A stretch of 55,033 nt of DNA from Acrocarpospora catenulata (GTDB lineage: Bacteria; Actinomycetota; Actinomycetes; Streptosporangiales; Streptosporangiaceae). Location: assembly GCF_018476525.1 (NCBI RefSeq), contig NZ_JAHCST010000061.1, positions 1 to 55,033 of the forward strand, written 5' to 3'. Of this stretch, positions 8,324-17,187 are shown piece after piece (position 1 is the stretch's first letter; the number at the start of each line of letters is the position of its first letter). The position numbers and the translations under genes are program-made. The notes beneath the pieces were generated by a model. That model was not told the origin of the DNA. It did not search any database and saw only the letters and a program-made list of their open reading frames with translations.

Positions 8324-11300
8324 GGCCGGAGCTGCCCATACTGGCGTGCCAGAGCACCCGCGGGGGTTCCTTCACGCCCGGCGTGGGACCGATGTCCGCG
8401 TACGGCGAGAGGCGGAAGCCGTTCTCGTACGTGATCTGTCGGCCGCCGACGCCGGACGCGTCGAGGGGCCGGTCCACGAGCAGGGCGCGGACGGCGCCGA
8501 GGCCCTGGTCGCGCCAGACGCGGTCGAGCCGGGACAGGTCCCAGCAGTGCAGGGCGCGCAGGGTGACGGCCCGGCGGCCGGTGCGCCGGACGACCCCGCG
8601 GCAGAGCAGCAGCCAGGACCCGAAGACGGTGGCGGCGGTGTGCGCCTGGACCGACTCGAAGAAGGTGAGGTCGACCGGCCCGGTGGAGTCGTCCAGGGTG
8701 GTGAAGATGACCCGCTGCCCGGACCGGACCGCGGGCGTCTGGGTGGCCACCTTGACCCCCGCGACCAGGATCTCGGCCCCGTTCCGCTGCCGCAGCAGAT
8801 CCCGCGACCGCACCACCCCCAGCGCATCAAGCAACTCATCATGAAATTTCATGACATGTCGGCTTACGTCCATGCCCAGCACGGCAAGCTCCGCCTCCAC
8901 CGCCTCAGCCTCGGTCATCTCCGGCAGTTCCCCGGGCGTGACCTGCTCGGTGAACCCCATCGGCAGCTGAACCGCCGCGCCCCCCATCCCGCTGGCCCCC
9001 GTTCTGCTGACTCCCGTCCGGGAGGCCCGCTCCAACGCCCCCACCTGGGCCACCAGATCCCGCCGCGTCAACCGCCCCGGCCGCCACCGCGGCTCCCCCG
9101 GCCGCAGCCGGTGCAGCGCGTCGAACCCGCCGACCTCGACGATCCGCTCCGCCACCGGCCGCGACGGCCGCGCCCGCGCCCAGAAATCCGCCATCGAGGT
9201 GTACGGCTGCCCGGCCACCATCCGATCGACCTCGGCCTCGCTCACCCCCTTGATCGCCGAGAACGGCACCCGCAGCCCGTACCCCCGCCCGAACTCCGCC
9301 ACCCGGGCCTGGCTGATCCTGGCGTCATCGGACCGAGACGCCCCCAGATCCGCCGGATCCACCTCAAGGACCAGCTTCTCCACCCGCCACTCCCGATCGG
9401 AGCGGTTGACGTCCAGCGGAAGGATGTCCACCCCGCACTGCCGCGCCTCATCGAGGATCACCCGGTTGGGGTACATCCCCGGCTCATGCGTCAGCAGCCC
9501 CGCGAAGAACGCCGCCGTATGGTGCCGTTTGAGCCAGGCCGACTGGTAGGTGGGCACCGCGAACGCCGCCGCGTGCGCCTTGCAGAACCCGAACGCGCCG
9601 AACGCGTCCAGCACCTGCCACACCTTCTCCACCGTCTCGGCGTCGAACTCGGGCCGAACGCGCAGTTCCCACCAGGTGCGCACCCGGCGCCGCCCGTCCG
9701 GAGTGGCCAGGGTGCGCCGGACCTTCTCCGCCTCCGACAGCCCGAGCCCGGTCATCGCGTCCACCACCCGGAGCACCTGCTCGTGGAAGACCACCACGCC
9801 GTGCGTCTCGCGCAGCGCCTCCCGCAGGGCCGGATGCGGAAAGTACGCCTCCCGGAACCCGTGCCGGGACTCCAGGAACGGCGTGACCATGTCCGAATTG
9901 ACCGGCCCCGGCCGGAACAGCGAGATGTCCACGATCAGGTCGTGCATGGTCCGCGGTTCCAGCTTGGCGACCAGCTCCCGCTGCCCCGGCGACTCGATCT
10001 GGAAGCACCCCAGCGTACGGCTGGCGCAGATCATGTCGTAGGTGGCCGGATCATCCCTGGGCACCTCGTCGAGCGCGACCTTCTCCCCGTCCACCCGCGC
10101 CACCTCGGCCAGCGCGTACGCCATGGCGGACTGCATGCGCACGCCCAGCACGTCCAGCTTGAGCAGCCCGGCCTCCTCCACGTCGTCCTTGTCGAACTGG
10201 GACATCGGGAACTCCAGCAGGCTGCGCTCGATCGGCGTGCGGTCGCCCAGGCCGCTGTTGCCGATCAGCACCCCGCACGGGTGCAGCGCGATGTGCCTGG
10301 GCAGCCCGTCCAGCCGCTCGGCCAGCCGGAACACCGTCTCCAGGGCGCGGTCGCCCAGGCCGCTGCCGCGCAGTTCCGGCAGATCGTCCAGGGCGGCCCG
10401 GATCTGCCGGGCCCGCACGTGCGGGAACGCCTTGGCGATGGCGTCGATCTCGTGCGGCGGCAGGCCCAGCGCGGCGCCCACGTCCCGGATCGCGCTGCGG
10501 GCCCGGTAGGTCTCCATCATGGAGACGCAGGCCACCCGGGCCGCACCGTACCGATCCAGAATGAGGCGGTAGCACTCCAGGCGGCGGGCGGACTCCACGT
10601 CCACGTCGATGTCGGGCAGGCCGCGGCGGCCCTCGGAGAGGAAGCGCTCCATCAGCAGCCCGTGCTCCAGCGGGTTCACCTCGCCGATCCTGATCAGGTA
10701 GTTGACCAGGCTCCCGGCGCCGGAGCCGCGGATCGCGCAGCGGATGCCGTTGGCGCGGATCATGTCGGTGATCCCGGCCACCGCGACGAAATACCCGGAG
10801 AGGTTCTTGGCCTCGATGATCCGCAGTTCGTCGGCCAGCCGGCGGCGGGCCGCCGCGGAGTGGCGCAGGCCGCGCTCGTGCAGCCCGTCCTCACAGCGGT
10901 GCCGGAGCAGCGGCACGGGGTCGCGGCCGACCTCCGGCAGGTGCAGGGTCGGATGCCGCTCGTCCAGCAGGGGCGCCACCTCGTATGGGTCGAGTGCGCA
11001 GGACTCGGCGATCTCCCGGGTGGTCCGGAGCAGCTGGATCGCCCGGCCCTGGTCGCCGCCGCAGATCCTGGCGGCCACCCGGGCCATGTCCGCACCGTCC
11101 TTGAGGAATGCGTGTGAGGACGGCTCGACGTGGCGGCCGTGCAGGGGGACCAGCTTTCGGGCCGCGTCCAGCACGTTGCCGATCTGGTAGTCGGCCGGGT
11201 CGAGGTGGCGGACCGCGTTGCTCAGCACGGCCGGCACACCGCTGGTGCCGGCCAGCGCGAGCATGCGGGCGGCGGTGGTGGTGTCGAGGTAGCCGTACCG

Positions 11301-11813
11301 ATCGACGAGTTCGACGGCCAGGTGGGGGGCGAGCGAGCGCCAGGTGGCGAGCAGGGTTCTGGCCCGCTCGTCGTGGCGGGCGGCCATCGCCCGGCCGACG
11401 TCGGAGGCGGGGCCGAGCAGCACGGTCAGCCGGTCGGCGTGCTCGGCCACCAGGGCGGGGGTGACGAACGGCTCGCCGCGCTCGCCCGCGTGGTGGGCGG
11501 CGGTGATCAGGCGGCACAGGGCGCCCCAGCCGTCGGTGCGGGCCAGCACCACGATCCGGGTCTCCGAATCGGGGGCGTTCAGGGCCAGGTCGACGCCCAC
11601 GACGGGGGTGAGACCCGCCCGGTAGCAGGCCTGGACGTGCTTGACCGCACCGTACAGCCCGTCCCGGTCGGTCAGCGCGAGCATGTCCATGCCGTGCTCC
11701 GCGGCCCTGGCGACCAGGGCGTCGGGGAAGGCCGTGCCGTAGCGCAGCGAGTACGCCGAGGCGACGTGCAGGTGGCAGAAGCTCTTCAGGGACACCTGCT
11801 GGAACGTTCCCAT
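8313..11813 (-). CDS. dnaE2: Error-prone DNA polymerase III alpha subunit DnaE2
   Basis: A 1166-aa C-family polymerase. It begins with a PHP domain (FCHLHVASAYSLRYG), followed by the polymerase core with catalytic aspartates in GLPDIDVDVESARR, the RGSGAGSLVNYLIRIG motif, thumb and fingers, and an OB-fold near the C-terminus. Its length and lack of a long C-terminal tau-binding tail fit DnaE2 rather than replicative DnaE1. DnaE2 performs SOS-induced translesion synthesis with ImuA'/ImuB. The ATG shares one base with the stop of the upstream DUF6504 gene (TGATG), so the two are coupled. Two LexA-like boxes lie upstream of that gene. No imuA' or imuB is adjacent. Confidence 0.93.
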   Translation of the reverse strand: MGTFQQVSLKSFCHLHVASAYSLRYGTAFPDALVARAAEHGMDMLALTDRDGLYGAVKHVQACYRAGLTPVVGVDLALNAPDSETRIVVLARTDGWGALCRLITAAHHAGERGEPFVTPALVAEHADRLTVLLGPASDVGRAMAARHDERARTLLATWRSLAPHLAVELVDRYGYLDTTTAARMLALAGTSGVPAVLSNAVRHLDPADYQIGNVLDAARKLVPLHGRHVEPSSHAFLKDGADMARVAARICGGDQGRAIQLLRTTREIAESCALDPYEVAPLLDERHPTLHLPEVGRDPVPLLRHRCEDGLHERGLRHSAAARRRLADELRIIEAKNLSGYFVAVAGITDMIRANGIRCAIRGSGAGSLVNYLIRIGEVNPLEHGLLMERFLSEGRRGLPDIDVDVESARRLECYRLILDRYGAARVACVSMMETYRARSAIRDVGAALGLPPHEIDAIAKAFPHVRARQIRAALDDLPELRGSGLGDRALETVFRLAERLDGLPRHIALHPCGVLIGNSGLGDRTPIERSLLEFPMSQFDKDDVEEAGLLKLDVLGVRMQSAMAYALAEVARVDGEKVALDEVPRDDPATYDMICASRTLGCFQIESPGQRELVAKLEPRTMHDLIVDISLFRPGPVNSDMVTPFLESRHGFREAYFPHPALREALRETHGVVVFHEQVLRVVDAMTGLGLSEAEKVRRTLATPDGRRRVRTWWELRVRPEFDAETVEKVWQVLDAFGAFGFCKAHAAAFAVPTYQSAWLKRHHTAAFFAGLLTHEPGMYPNRVILDEARQCGVDILPLDVNRSDREWRVEKLVLEVDPADLGASRSDDARISQARVAEFGRGYGLRVPFSAIKGVSEAEVDRMVAGQPYTSMADFWARARPSRPVAERIVEVGGFDALHRLRPGEPRWRPGRLTRRDLVAQVGALERASRTGVSRTGASGMGGAAVQLPMGFTEQVTPGELPEMTEAEAVEAELAVLGMDVSRHVMKFHDELLDALGVVRSRDLLRQRNGAEILVAGVKVATQTPAVRSGQRVIFTTLDDSTGPVDLTFFESVQAHTAATVFGSWLLLCRGVVRRTGRRAVTLRALHCWDLSRLDRVWRDQGLGAVRALLVDRPLDASGVGGRQITYENGFRLSPYADIGPTPGVKEPPRVLWHASMGSSGPTP

Positions 11814-12085
11814 CAATCCCACGCCCTGATCAGGAGCCAGCCGTCGCTGGCGGTGTCGAACCTGAGCTCGTAGGTGCCGGTCTCCCGGCCGGTGACGGCC
11901 TCGACCCGCCAGAACCGGCGCTCGCCGGGGTCGGTTTCCGAGGTTTTCCACCATTCCCGGGCGACCACCCAGTGGTCGAGAACCTGGCGTACGACATACA
12001 GCCGGTCACGCCAGACGAATCGGGCGGGCTGCCCATCCCGCACCCATACCTCGATCGGATCGCCATAGAGTCGGCTCACGGTCAT
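11813..12085 (-). CDS. DUF6504 protein coupled to dnaE2
   Basis: About 90 aa, beginning MTVSRLYGDPIEVWVRDGQ, with a compact beta-rich pattern (RFVWRDRLYVVRQVLDHWV and YELRFDTASDGWLLIRAWD). This matches the small DUF6504 proteins usually encoded between the Y-family polymerase gene imuB and dnaE2 in actinobacteria; function is unknown. GGGAGG lies immediately before the ATG at 12085, giving better spacing to a GTG two codons later (12079). Starting further upstream would run through the SOS boxes. It is the first gene of the two-gene SOS transcript. Confidence 0.75.
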   Translation of the reverse strand: MTVSRLYGDPIEVWVRDGQPARFVWRDRLYVVRQVLDHWVVAREWWKTSETDPGERRFWRVEAVTGRETGTYELRFDTASDGWLLIRAWD

Positions 12086-12135
12086 CCTCCCTGTGGCTGG
12101 AACTGCCACCCGGGGGAAGACGGGCGGTGCTGTAT

Positions 12136-12172
12136 CGAACATACGTTCTCCAGTGCCTCGAACGCAAGTTCG
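12136..12172. promoter_or_regulatory. Two LexA-like SOS boxes upstream of DUF6504-dnaE2
   Basis: CGAACATACGTTCT at 12136-12149 matches the actinobacterial SOS box CGAACRNRYGTTYC at all but the last base. CGAACGCAAGTTCG at 12159-12172 is a second, weaker copy whose outer GAAC/GTTC halves are perfect. They are 23 bp apart, about two helical turns, and lie between the divergent DUF6504-dnaE2 pair and the quinone oxidoreductase. LexA repression of dnaE2 is established in mycobacteria; here it is inferred from the sites. Confidence 0.8.
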
Positions 12173-12207
12173 GGTACGCTGAGAGCGCGCGACTGTGGGG
12201 AGAAGTC

Positions 12208-13167
12208 ATGCACGCGATCGTGGTGTCGGCTTACGGGGGCTCGGAGGTGCTGGAATACACCGAGGTGCCCGATCCGGTCCCCGGGCCGGGGCAGGTGCTG
12301 GTCGACGTCGCCGCGGCGGGGGTCAACTTCATCGACGTCTACCACCGGGAGGGGCGCTATCCGCTGCCGCTGCCCCTGGTGCCCGGTTCGGAGGGCGCTG
12401 GCACGGTGGCCGCGGTCGGCCCCGGGGTGACCGAGGTGGCCGTCGGCGACCCGGTCGGCTGGGTGAACGCGCCGGGGGCGTACGCGGAGAAGGCCGTCAT
12501 CCCCGCCGAGCAGGCCATCCCGCTGCCGCCGGGAGTCGATCCCGTCGACGCCGCCGCCATCCTGCTCCAGGGCCTCACCGCCCACTACCTGACCACCTCC
12601 ACCCATCCGGTGCGGCCGGGGGAGGACGTCCTGGTGCACGCCGCCGCCGGTGGCATGGGTCTGCTCCTGGTGCAGCTGGCCAAGCTCCGGAGGGCCCGGG
12701 TGATCGGCACGGTCTCCACCGCCGAGAAGGAAAAACTGGCCCGCGATGCGGGCGCCGACGCGGTGCTCCGCTACGAGGGCTTCCCCGCCGCGGTCCGCGA
12801 GCTGGCGCCGGAGGGGGTGCACGTGGTCTACGACGGGGTGGGCGCCGCCACCTTCGACGGCTCGCTGGCCTCGGTCCGTCCTCGCGGCCTGCTCGCCCTG
12901 TACGGCGCGGCCAGCGGCCCGGTGCCGCCGTTCGACATCCAGCGGCTCAACCAGGCCGGCTCGGTCTTCCTGACCCGGCCGTCACTGGGGGCCTACACGG
13001 CCACCCGGGAGGAGTTGCTCGGCCGGGCGCGTGACGTGCTGGGCTGGGTGGCCTCCGGGGAGCTGAAGGTGCACGTGTCCGCCCGGCGGCCACTGGCCGA
13101 GGCCCGGCAGGCCCACGACGACCTGGAAGGCCGCCGCACGGTGGGCAAACTCCTGCTGATCCCGTAA
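12208..13167 (+). CDS. NADPH:quinone oxidoreductase (zinc-free MDR family)
   Basis: A 319-aa medium-chain dehydrogenase/reductase of the quinone oxidoreductase type. It has the N-terminal catalytic fold (VNFIDVYHREGRYPLPLP), the Rossmann dinucleotide region (VLVHAAAGGMGLLLVQLAK) and the YDGVGAATFDGSL segment of Qor enzymes. It lacks the cysteine-rich structural zinc loop of alcohol dehydrogenases. The expected reaction is NADPH-dependent one-electron or two-electron quinone reduction. The ATG at 12208 follows GGGGAGA. It diverges from the SOS boxes, so SOS control is possible but untested. Confidence 0.88.
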   Translation: MHAIVVSAYGGSEVLEYTEVPDPVPGPGQVLVDVAAAGVNFIDVYHREGRYPLPLPLVPGSEGAGTVAAVGPGVTEVAVGDPVGWVNAPGAYAEKAVIPAEQAIPLPPGVDPVDAAAILLQGLTAHYLTTSTHPVRPGEDVLVHAAAGGMGLLLVQLAKLRRARVIGTVSTAEKEKLARDAGADAVLRYEGFPAAVRELAPEGVHVVYDGVGAATFDGSLASVRPRGLLALYGAASGPVPPFDIQRLNQAGSVFLTRPSLGAYTATREELLGRARDVLGWVASGELKVHVSARRPLAEARQAHDDLEGRRTVGKLLLIP

Positions 13168-13341
13168 AGAGCTGGTTGGGCCAAGCAGCTAGTAATAATC
13201 CGAGGCCGAAACCATATCGTTGTGCTCGTGTGCCAGAGGGTCAGGCGGTCCGAAAGCTCAGGGGGCGCGACGGCTTGTCGGGGTGCCTGTTCACGTCGGA
13301 TCTAGACGAACCATGTGGACGTTCTTGAGGAAGGAAAACAG

Positions 13342-13431
13342 GTGACCACGGACAGCTCAGTCCAGTCGGAGGGCATCGACCCCTCCGTCCCCACCGCTGC
13401 GGGCATGTACGACTACTACTTGGGCGGGTAG
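13342..13431 (+). pseudogene. N-terminal fragment of a Methyltransf_19 (DUF574) methyltransferase
   Basis: A GTG start behind AGGAAGG opens a frame encoding MTTDSSVQSEGIDP and ending in MYDYYLGG, then TAG. AGMYDYYLGGKDNFAADR is the conserved N-terminal motif of the actinobacterial SAM-dependent methyltransferases of PF04672 (Methyltransf_19, formerly DUF574). The gene is cut exactly inside that motif by the integrated element, whose attP arm supplies the TAG. The rest of the gene resumes in the matching codon at 23451. The 29-aa product should be inactive. Confidence 0.9.
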
Positions 13432-13448
13432 AACATTCCTAAAACGAG
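13411..13448. other. attL of the serine-integrase element
   Basis: The host half is GACTACTACTTGGG, then the CGG core at 13425-13427, then the attP half GTAGAACATTCC and the arm TAAAACGAG (13440-13448). The arm is the exact reverse complement of the CTCGTTTTA arm in attR at 23431. The TAG stop in the attP half terminates the interrupted methyltransferase frame. The site lies 22 bp before the integrase start codon, the usual close placement of attP and int. Confidence 0.88.
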
Positions 13449-13469
13449 CGTTTCGTTCTAGGAGCCCCC

Positions 13470-15026
13470 ATGACCGTCGCGACCGCCCCCGGACAGCCCG
13501 TCTCACCTGCGCTTATCCCGGTCTTCTCCTACGCTCGGGCGTCCAGTGACAAGCGGAAGAAGGATCAGCACAGCGTCAAGGAACAGCACCGGATCAACCG
13601 GCGCACGGCCAAGCGGCACGGCTGGGTCGTGGTTGCCGAACTGACCGACAACGATAAGTCGGCCGCCGACCCGAACGTCTACCGGGACGACTTCGAGGAG
13701 ATGCTGATCTTGCTCAAGGCGGGTCGGCTGCGGGTCGGTTCCCCGGTGCGGGGCGTGGTCGTGGTCCACAGTGACCGGCTGGTGCGTCGTCCGGGTGACT
13801 ACGAACGGTTCGTTGAGGCGTTCACCTACAACGACGAGTTCGTGTTCGCCGACGAGAAGATCACCCACAACCTTTACAGCGAAGACGTGGAGAGCATGGG
13901 GCTTCTCGGCGCGGTGGTCGCCAAGATCGAGGTCCGGAAGATGCAGCGCCGGATGCGTAACACCCATCGGCGTCTGGCCGAGAACGGAGAGCCCGCGCTG
14001 GGTCGTCGCGCGTTCGGCTGGAAGGCCGACAAGGTCAACCTTGAGCCGGTGGAAGCGGATTTGCTGCGGGACGCGGTGAGAGACGTTCTCGCCGGTCGGT
14101 CGATCAACTCGGTTGCCACCGAATGGAACGCGAAAGGCATCCTGACGGCGAACGGGAAGACCTTCCGCCCCACGACGGTGCGGGCGATGCTCCTCGCGCC
14201 TCGCCTGTGCGGGTGGAGCACCCTCAAGAAAGAGATCGTCCTAGGCGCGGACGGTAACCCGGTCGTCGGCCGGTGGGTGCCGATCATCAAGCCAGAGCAG
14301 CATCTCGCGCTCACAGAGCTGTTGAGCCAGAACAAGCGATCGGGGTTCGACTATAGCCAGGTGAAGCCGTTCCGGCTTCCCGGCGACAAGCGCGAGGTCA
14401 AATATCTCCTGGTCGGCTTCCTGCGGTGCGGGCGGCTGAAAGAGGACGGCACCATGTGCAACGCGCGCCTGATTACCACTCCGGGCCGTAAACGGCACAA
14501 CTACATGTGCCCACGGCCGAACATGGGCGGCTGCGCGGGCATTTCCCGGAACGGGCCTGCTCTGGACGAGCACATTTCAGAGCTGGTGCTAGCCGCTCTG
14601 GAAGATGCCACGATCGGAGCGGCCATTACGCCGGTCACCGACACAAGCGGCCTTGAGAACGCGCTCCGGGAAGCGCAAGAAGCCTATGACGAGCATTTCC
14701 GCCAATACCGCGCCAAGAAGATAAACAAGACGTCGTTCTATCGGCTGCTGCCGGATCTGGAAGAGGATCTGAACCAGGCTCGGGCGGCGGTGAACAGGCA
14801 TGAGGCGGCCTCGGCCGTGCGGGATGCTCGGGCGCGTACCGATGTCGCCGATATCCGCCGCCGCTGGTACACCCCCGAGCAGGACGGCGGGTTGCCGTTG
14901 TCGATGAAGCGGACCTACATCCGTGAGGCGCTGCACACGGTGGTCGTGCTTCCGGTCCCGATCAACCGGCGTGGGCGCTTCCCGTTCAACCCTGACCTGG
15001 TGGAACCGGTGTGGCGGGAGGACTAG
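13470..15026 (+). CDS. int: Large serine recombinase (integrase)
   Basis: A 518-aa large serine recombinase. The N-terminal resolvase domain has the catalytic region FSYARASSDK with the nucleophile Ser25, and RGVVVVHSDRLVRRPGDYE later in the fold. A Recombinase domain follows (ALGRRAFGWK, LCGWSTLKK). A zinc ribbon spans residues about 317-357, with Cys pairs in CGRLKEDGTMC and CPRPNMGGC, then a coiled-coil stretch (LREAQEAYDEHFRQYRAKK). These are the parts needed for attP x attB recombination; directionality would need a partner RDF. The ATG at 13470 follows AGGAG at 13460. A short inverted repeat, AACGA/TCGTT, at about 13442-13456 lies between attL and the start and could be an operator. Confidence 0.95.
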   Translation: MTVATAPGQPVSPALIPVFSYARASSDKRKKDQHSVKEQHRINRRTAKRHGWVVVAELTDNDKSAADPNVYRDDFEEMLILLKAGRLRVGSPVRGVVVVHSDRLVRRPGDYERFVEAFTYNDEFVFADEKITHNLYSEDVESMGLLGAVVAKIEVRKMQRRMRNTHRRLAENGEPALGRRAFGWKADKVNLEPVEADLLRDAVRDVLAGRSINSVATEWNAKGILTANGKTFRPTTVRAMLLAPRLCGWSTLKKEIVLGADGNPVVGRWVPIIKPEQHLALTELLSQNKRSGFDYSQVKPFRLPGDKREVKYLLVGFLRCGRLKEDGTMCNARLITTPGRKRHNYMCPRPNMGGCAGISRNGPALDEHISELVLAALEDATIGAAITPVTDTSGLENALREAQEAYDEHFRQYRAKKINKTSFYRLLPDLEEDLNQARAAVNRHEAASAVRDARARTDVADIRRRWYTPEQDGGLPLSMKRTYIREALHTVVVLPVPINRRGRFPFNPDLVEPVWRED

Positions 15027-15049
15027 GCCGGTCGCTGCCATACCGATGT

Positions 15050-15079
15050 CGGGCGGGCTCGAACTTTCGGGCTCGCCCG
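15050..15079 (+). terminator. Stem-loop after the integrase gene
   Basis: CGGGCGGGC and GCTCGCCCG form a 9-bp stem with one mismatch around a 12-base loop, followed by the pyrimidine-rich TTCGTCTT. It starts 24 bases after the integrase stop, so a rho-independent type terminator is likely. Confidence 0.6.
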
Positions 15080-15140
15080 TTCGTCTTGACGGGTGGAGAC
15101 ATGCGAGTGTCCTCCGGAGATCAGCAGGCCGCACGGTCGG

Positions 15141-15340
15141 GGTAGGCTCCCGGCCACCGGGTAGCGCCAGGCGGGGAATGTTCCCGCCAATAGCTTAAAA
15201 ACGAAAGCCTCACAAAACAAAAACAAAAAAGTTCGCTGGGGTAGGCTCCTGGCACCGGGTCGCGCCAGTGGTGATGCGTCGCCACATGATAGCGAAAAAC
15301 GAATAGCCTCCAAAAAACTCTCTCAAAAACGAAGAAGCGG
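15141..15340. repeat. ~100-bp tandem repeat with conserved hairpins, upstream of rep
   Basis: Two tandem units, about 15141-15239 and 15240-15340. Each opens with GGTAGGCTCC, then a CCGG-type hairpin and GCGCCAG. Each continues with a second hairpin and ends with an A-rich tail containing AAAAACGAA and AGCCT. The second hairpins differ in sequence but keep their pairing: GGCGGG/CCCGCC at 15170-15188 and GTGGTGA/TCGCCAC at 15268-15285. The A-rich tails are striking in DNA this GC-rich. No gene of ours covers the block; it sits between int and the rep operon. A replication origin, an Rep- or regulator-binding region, or structured RNA are all possible. Confidence 0.75.
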
Positions 15341-15448
15341 CCTGAACGAGGTTCCGGAGATCGGGCGTACGTGCGCCCGGTTTCCGGTTCCTCTATTCGG
15401 TGGGTCTGCTTTCTCGCGTCTCCCTTCGTTTGCGAGAGAGGAGACGAT

Positions 15449-15646
15449 TTGGAGCATCGCCCTAGTAACGAAGCGCGTGAATGGGCAAGAAAGAAAGCGG
15501 CCGAACGGCCTCGCTGGTCGGAGGAGAAATGGCGTCGAATCGGCGTCATCTTCGGCGTTGAAATCGACGGCGAGAGGCCACGCACCACCGCCCCCGACCC
15601 TGTCCCCGGCTCTGTCGCCGACTCCGGGAACGGGATGGCGGCATGA
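15449..15646 (+). CDS. Small charged protein coupled to rep
   Basis: A 65-aa protein starting with TTG at 15449 behind GAGAGGAG, which gives ideal spacing. It contains EAREWARKKAAERPRWSEEKW and RRIGVIFGV, a basic amphipathic N-terminal half, then a Pro-rich tail. Similar short proteins with a PxWSEEKWRRI motif occur beside rep or integrase genes in streptomycete-type elements, from memory of the family; I know of no proven function. Its stop overlaps the repSA ATG (ATGA), so the two are translationally coupled. An excisionase-like or rep accessory role is only a guess. Confidence 0.75.
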   Translation: MEHRPSNEAREWARKKAAERPRWSEEKWRRIGVIFGVEIDGERPRTTAPDPVPGSVADSGNGMAA

Positions 15647-17049
15647 TCGACGGCATCTCTCCGGAAACGCTGGCCGCTCTGGAACGGGCGGCCCTGCCGG
15701 ACTTCCCCCGCTGGCAACAGATGATCACGGCAACCGGTGGGTGTGCTCACCCGATCCGCCTCGTGGGACGCCGGTTGACCTTCACCAACAGCCTGGACGT
15801 GATCGACTCCTACCGGACGGCCGACGAGCCGACCGGATACCTGCTGACGGCCTGCGGCAACCGGCGTGCCTCGCGCTGTCCGGCCTGCTCGGCCACCTAC
15901 CGGGACGACACCTATCACCTGATCCTGTCCGGCCTGCGGGGCGGCAAGGGCGTACCTGACGACATCACCGCTCACCCCCGGGTGTTCGCCACCTTCACCG
16001 CCCCGTCCTTCGGCCCGGTCCATCGCCGACGTGAGGCGGGCGGCAAGACCCTGCCGTGCCGACCTCGACGAGATCACCCCCTGTGCCCCCACGGTCGGCC
16101 GCTGTGGTGCCGTGTCCCTCACTCGGCCGATGACTCCCAAGTCGGGCAACCCCTGTGCGGGGACTGCTACGACTACTTCGGCGCGGTCCTGTGGAACGCT
16201 CACGCTGGCCTGCTATGGCGGACCTTCACCCGAACCCTTCCCGTGGCTCTGGCGGGCCTTGCCGGGCTCTCACGGGCTGCTCTGCGGGCCTGCCTTCGTC
16301 CCTCCTTCGCCAAGGTCGCCGAGTACCAAGCGCGGGGCCTGGTCCACTTCCACGCCGTGATACGCCTCGACGGCCCGGACGGTCCCACCTCGCCTCCTCC
16401 GGCCTGGGCCACTACCGGCCTGCTGGCCGATGCGATCCGGATCGCGGCCGGTGCCGTCCAACTGCCCATCGATGACCCCAACCCCGACGATCCGCCTCGC
16501 CTGCTGCGCTGGGGCGGTCAGCTCGACGTGGCACCGGTCCACCTGGGGGCGGGCCTGGACGGCGTCTCCGATCAGCGGGTTGCCTCCTACGTCGCCAAGT
16601 ACGCCACCAAGGGCGCGGAAGCCTCCGGGACGGTGGACCGCCCGATCCGGACCCTGCGCGATGTCGCCTACCTCGACGTAACCGAACACGCCCGACGCAT
16701 GATCTACACCTGCTTCCTCCTCGGCGACCTGGCGGCCTACCGGGCGGTACCGCTGCGGCGCTGGGCTCACATGCTCGGCTACGGGGGCCACTTCTCGACC
16801 AAGAGCCGTCACTACTCCACCACCCTGGCCAGCCTCCGCCACGCTCGCGCTGCCTACCGGGCCGAACAGTCCGGCCACCGTCGAACCACGCATGATCCGG
16901 ATTCCGGCACCTACATCACGGTGCAGGAATGGCGATTCGCCGGAAGCGGCCTCCGCCGTGGCGAAGCGCATTGGGCAGAGATCGCGCGGGAACGGATCGC
17001 CACTGCCCGCCACATTCAACGAGAGCGCCTAAAGAACAACCGCCCCTAA
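15643..17049 (+). CDS. RepSA-like rolling-circle replication initiator
   Basis: A 468-aa initiator related to RepSA of pSAM2-type elements. An N-terminal cysteine cluster (CGNRRASRCPACSATYRDD) and further Cys/His pairs are followed by the HUH metal motif in LVHFHAVIRLDG near residue 235, and by the Tyr motif YVAKYATKGAE near residue 315, which should make the covalent DNA link at the nick. These motifs define HUH endonucleases that start rolling-circle replication of the excised circle. The length is typical for the family and all motifs are present. It is coupled to the 65-aa gene upstream; the tandem structured repeat lies just before that pair. Confidence 0.92.
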   Translation: MIDGISPETLAALERAALPDFPRWQQMITATGGCAHPIRLVGRRLTFTNSLDVIDSYRTADEPTGYLLTACGNRRASRCPACSATYRDDTYHLILSGLRGGKGVPDDITAHPRVFATFTAPSFGPVHRRREAGGKTLPCRPRRDHPLCPHGRPLWCRVPHSADDSQVGQPLCGDCYDYFGAVLWNAHAGLLWRTFTRTLPVALAGLAGLSRAALRACLRPSFAKVAEYQARGLVHFHAVIRLDGPDGPTSPPPAWATTGLLADAIRIAAGAVQLPIDDPNPDDPPRLLRWGGQLDVAPVHLGAGLDGVSDQRVASYVAKYATKGAEASGTVDRPIRTLRDVAYLDVTEHARRMIYTCFLLGDLAAYRAVPLRRWAHMLGYGGHFSTKSRHYSTTLASLRHARAAYRAEQSGHRRTTHDPDSGTYITVQEWRFAGSGLRRGEAHWAEIARERIATARHIQRERLKNNRP

Positions 17050-17187
17050 ACCGTCACCCTTTAATCTCAGATCACCCATTACCCGCCTCGCCGACGAGTA
17101 GATCAGCCTCGGACTCTGCCGCGCATTCTTTCAGAGCGCCCGGAAACGACCGGAGCTTGATATCGGCGCTCGGCCTGTTTTTCCGGT

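Noticed and set aside
8346-11117. A 2.8-kb plus-strand open frame opposite dnaE2
   Set aside because: Caused by high GC in the wobble positions of dnaE2; its product is low complexity (Arg, Pro, His, Gly) with no domain.
15121-16203. Minus-strand open frame covering the structured repeat, the 65-aa gene and the start of rep
   Set aside because: It is antisense to coupled genes with good ribosome sites, and its repeated peptide simply reflects the DNA repeat.
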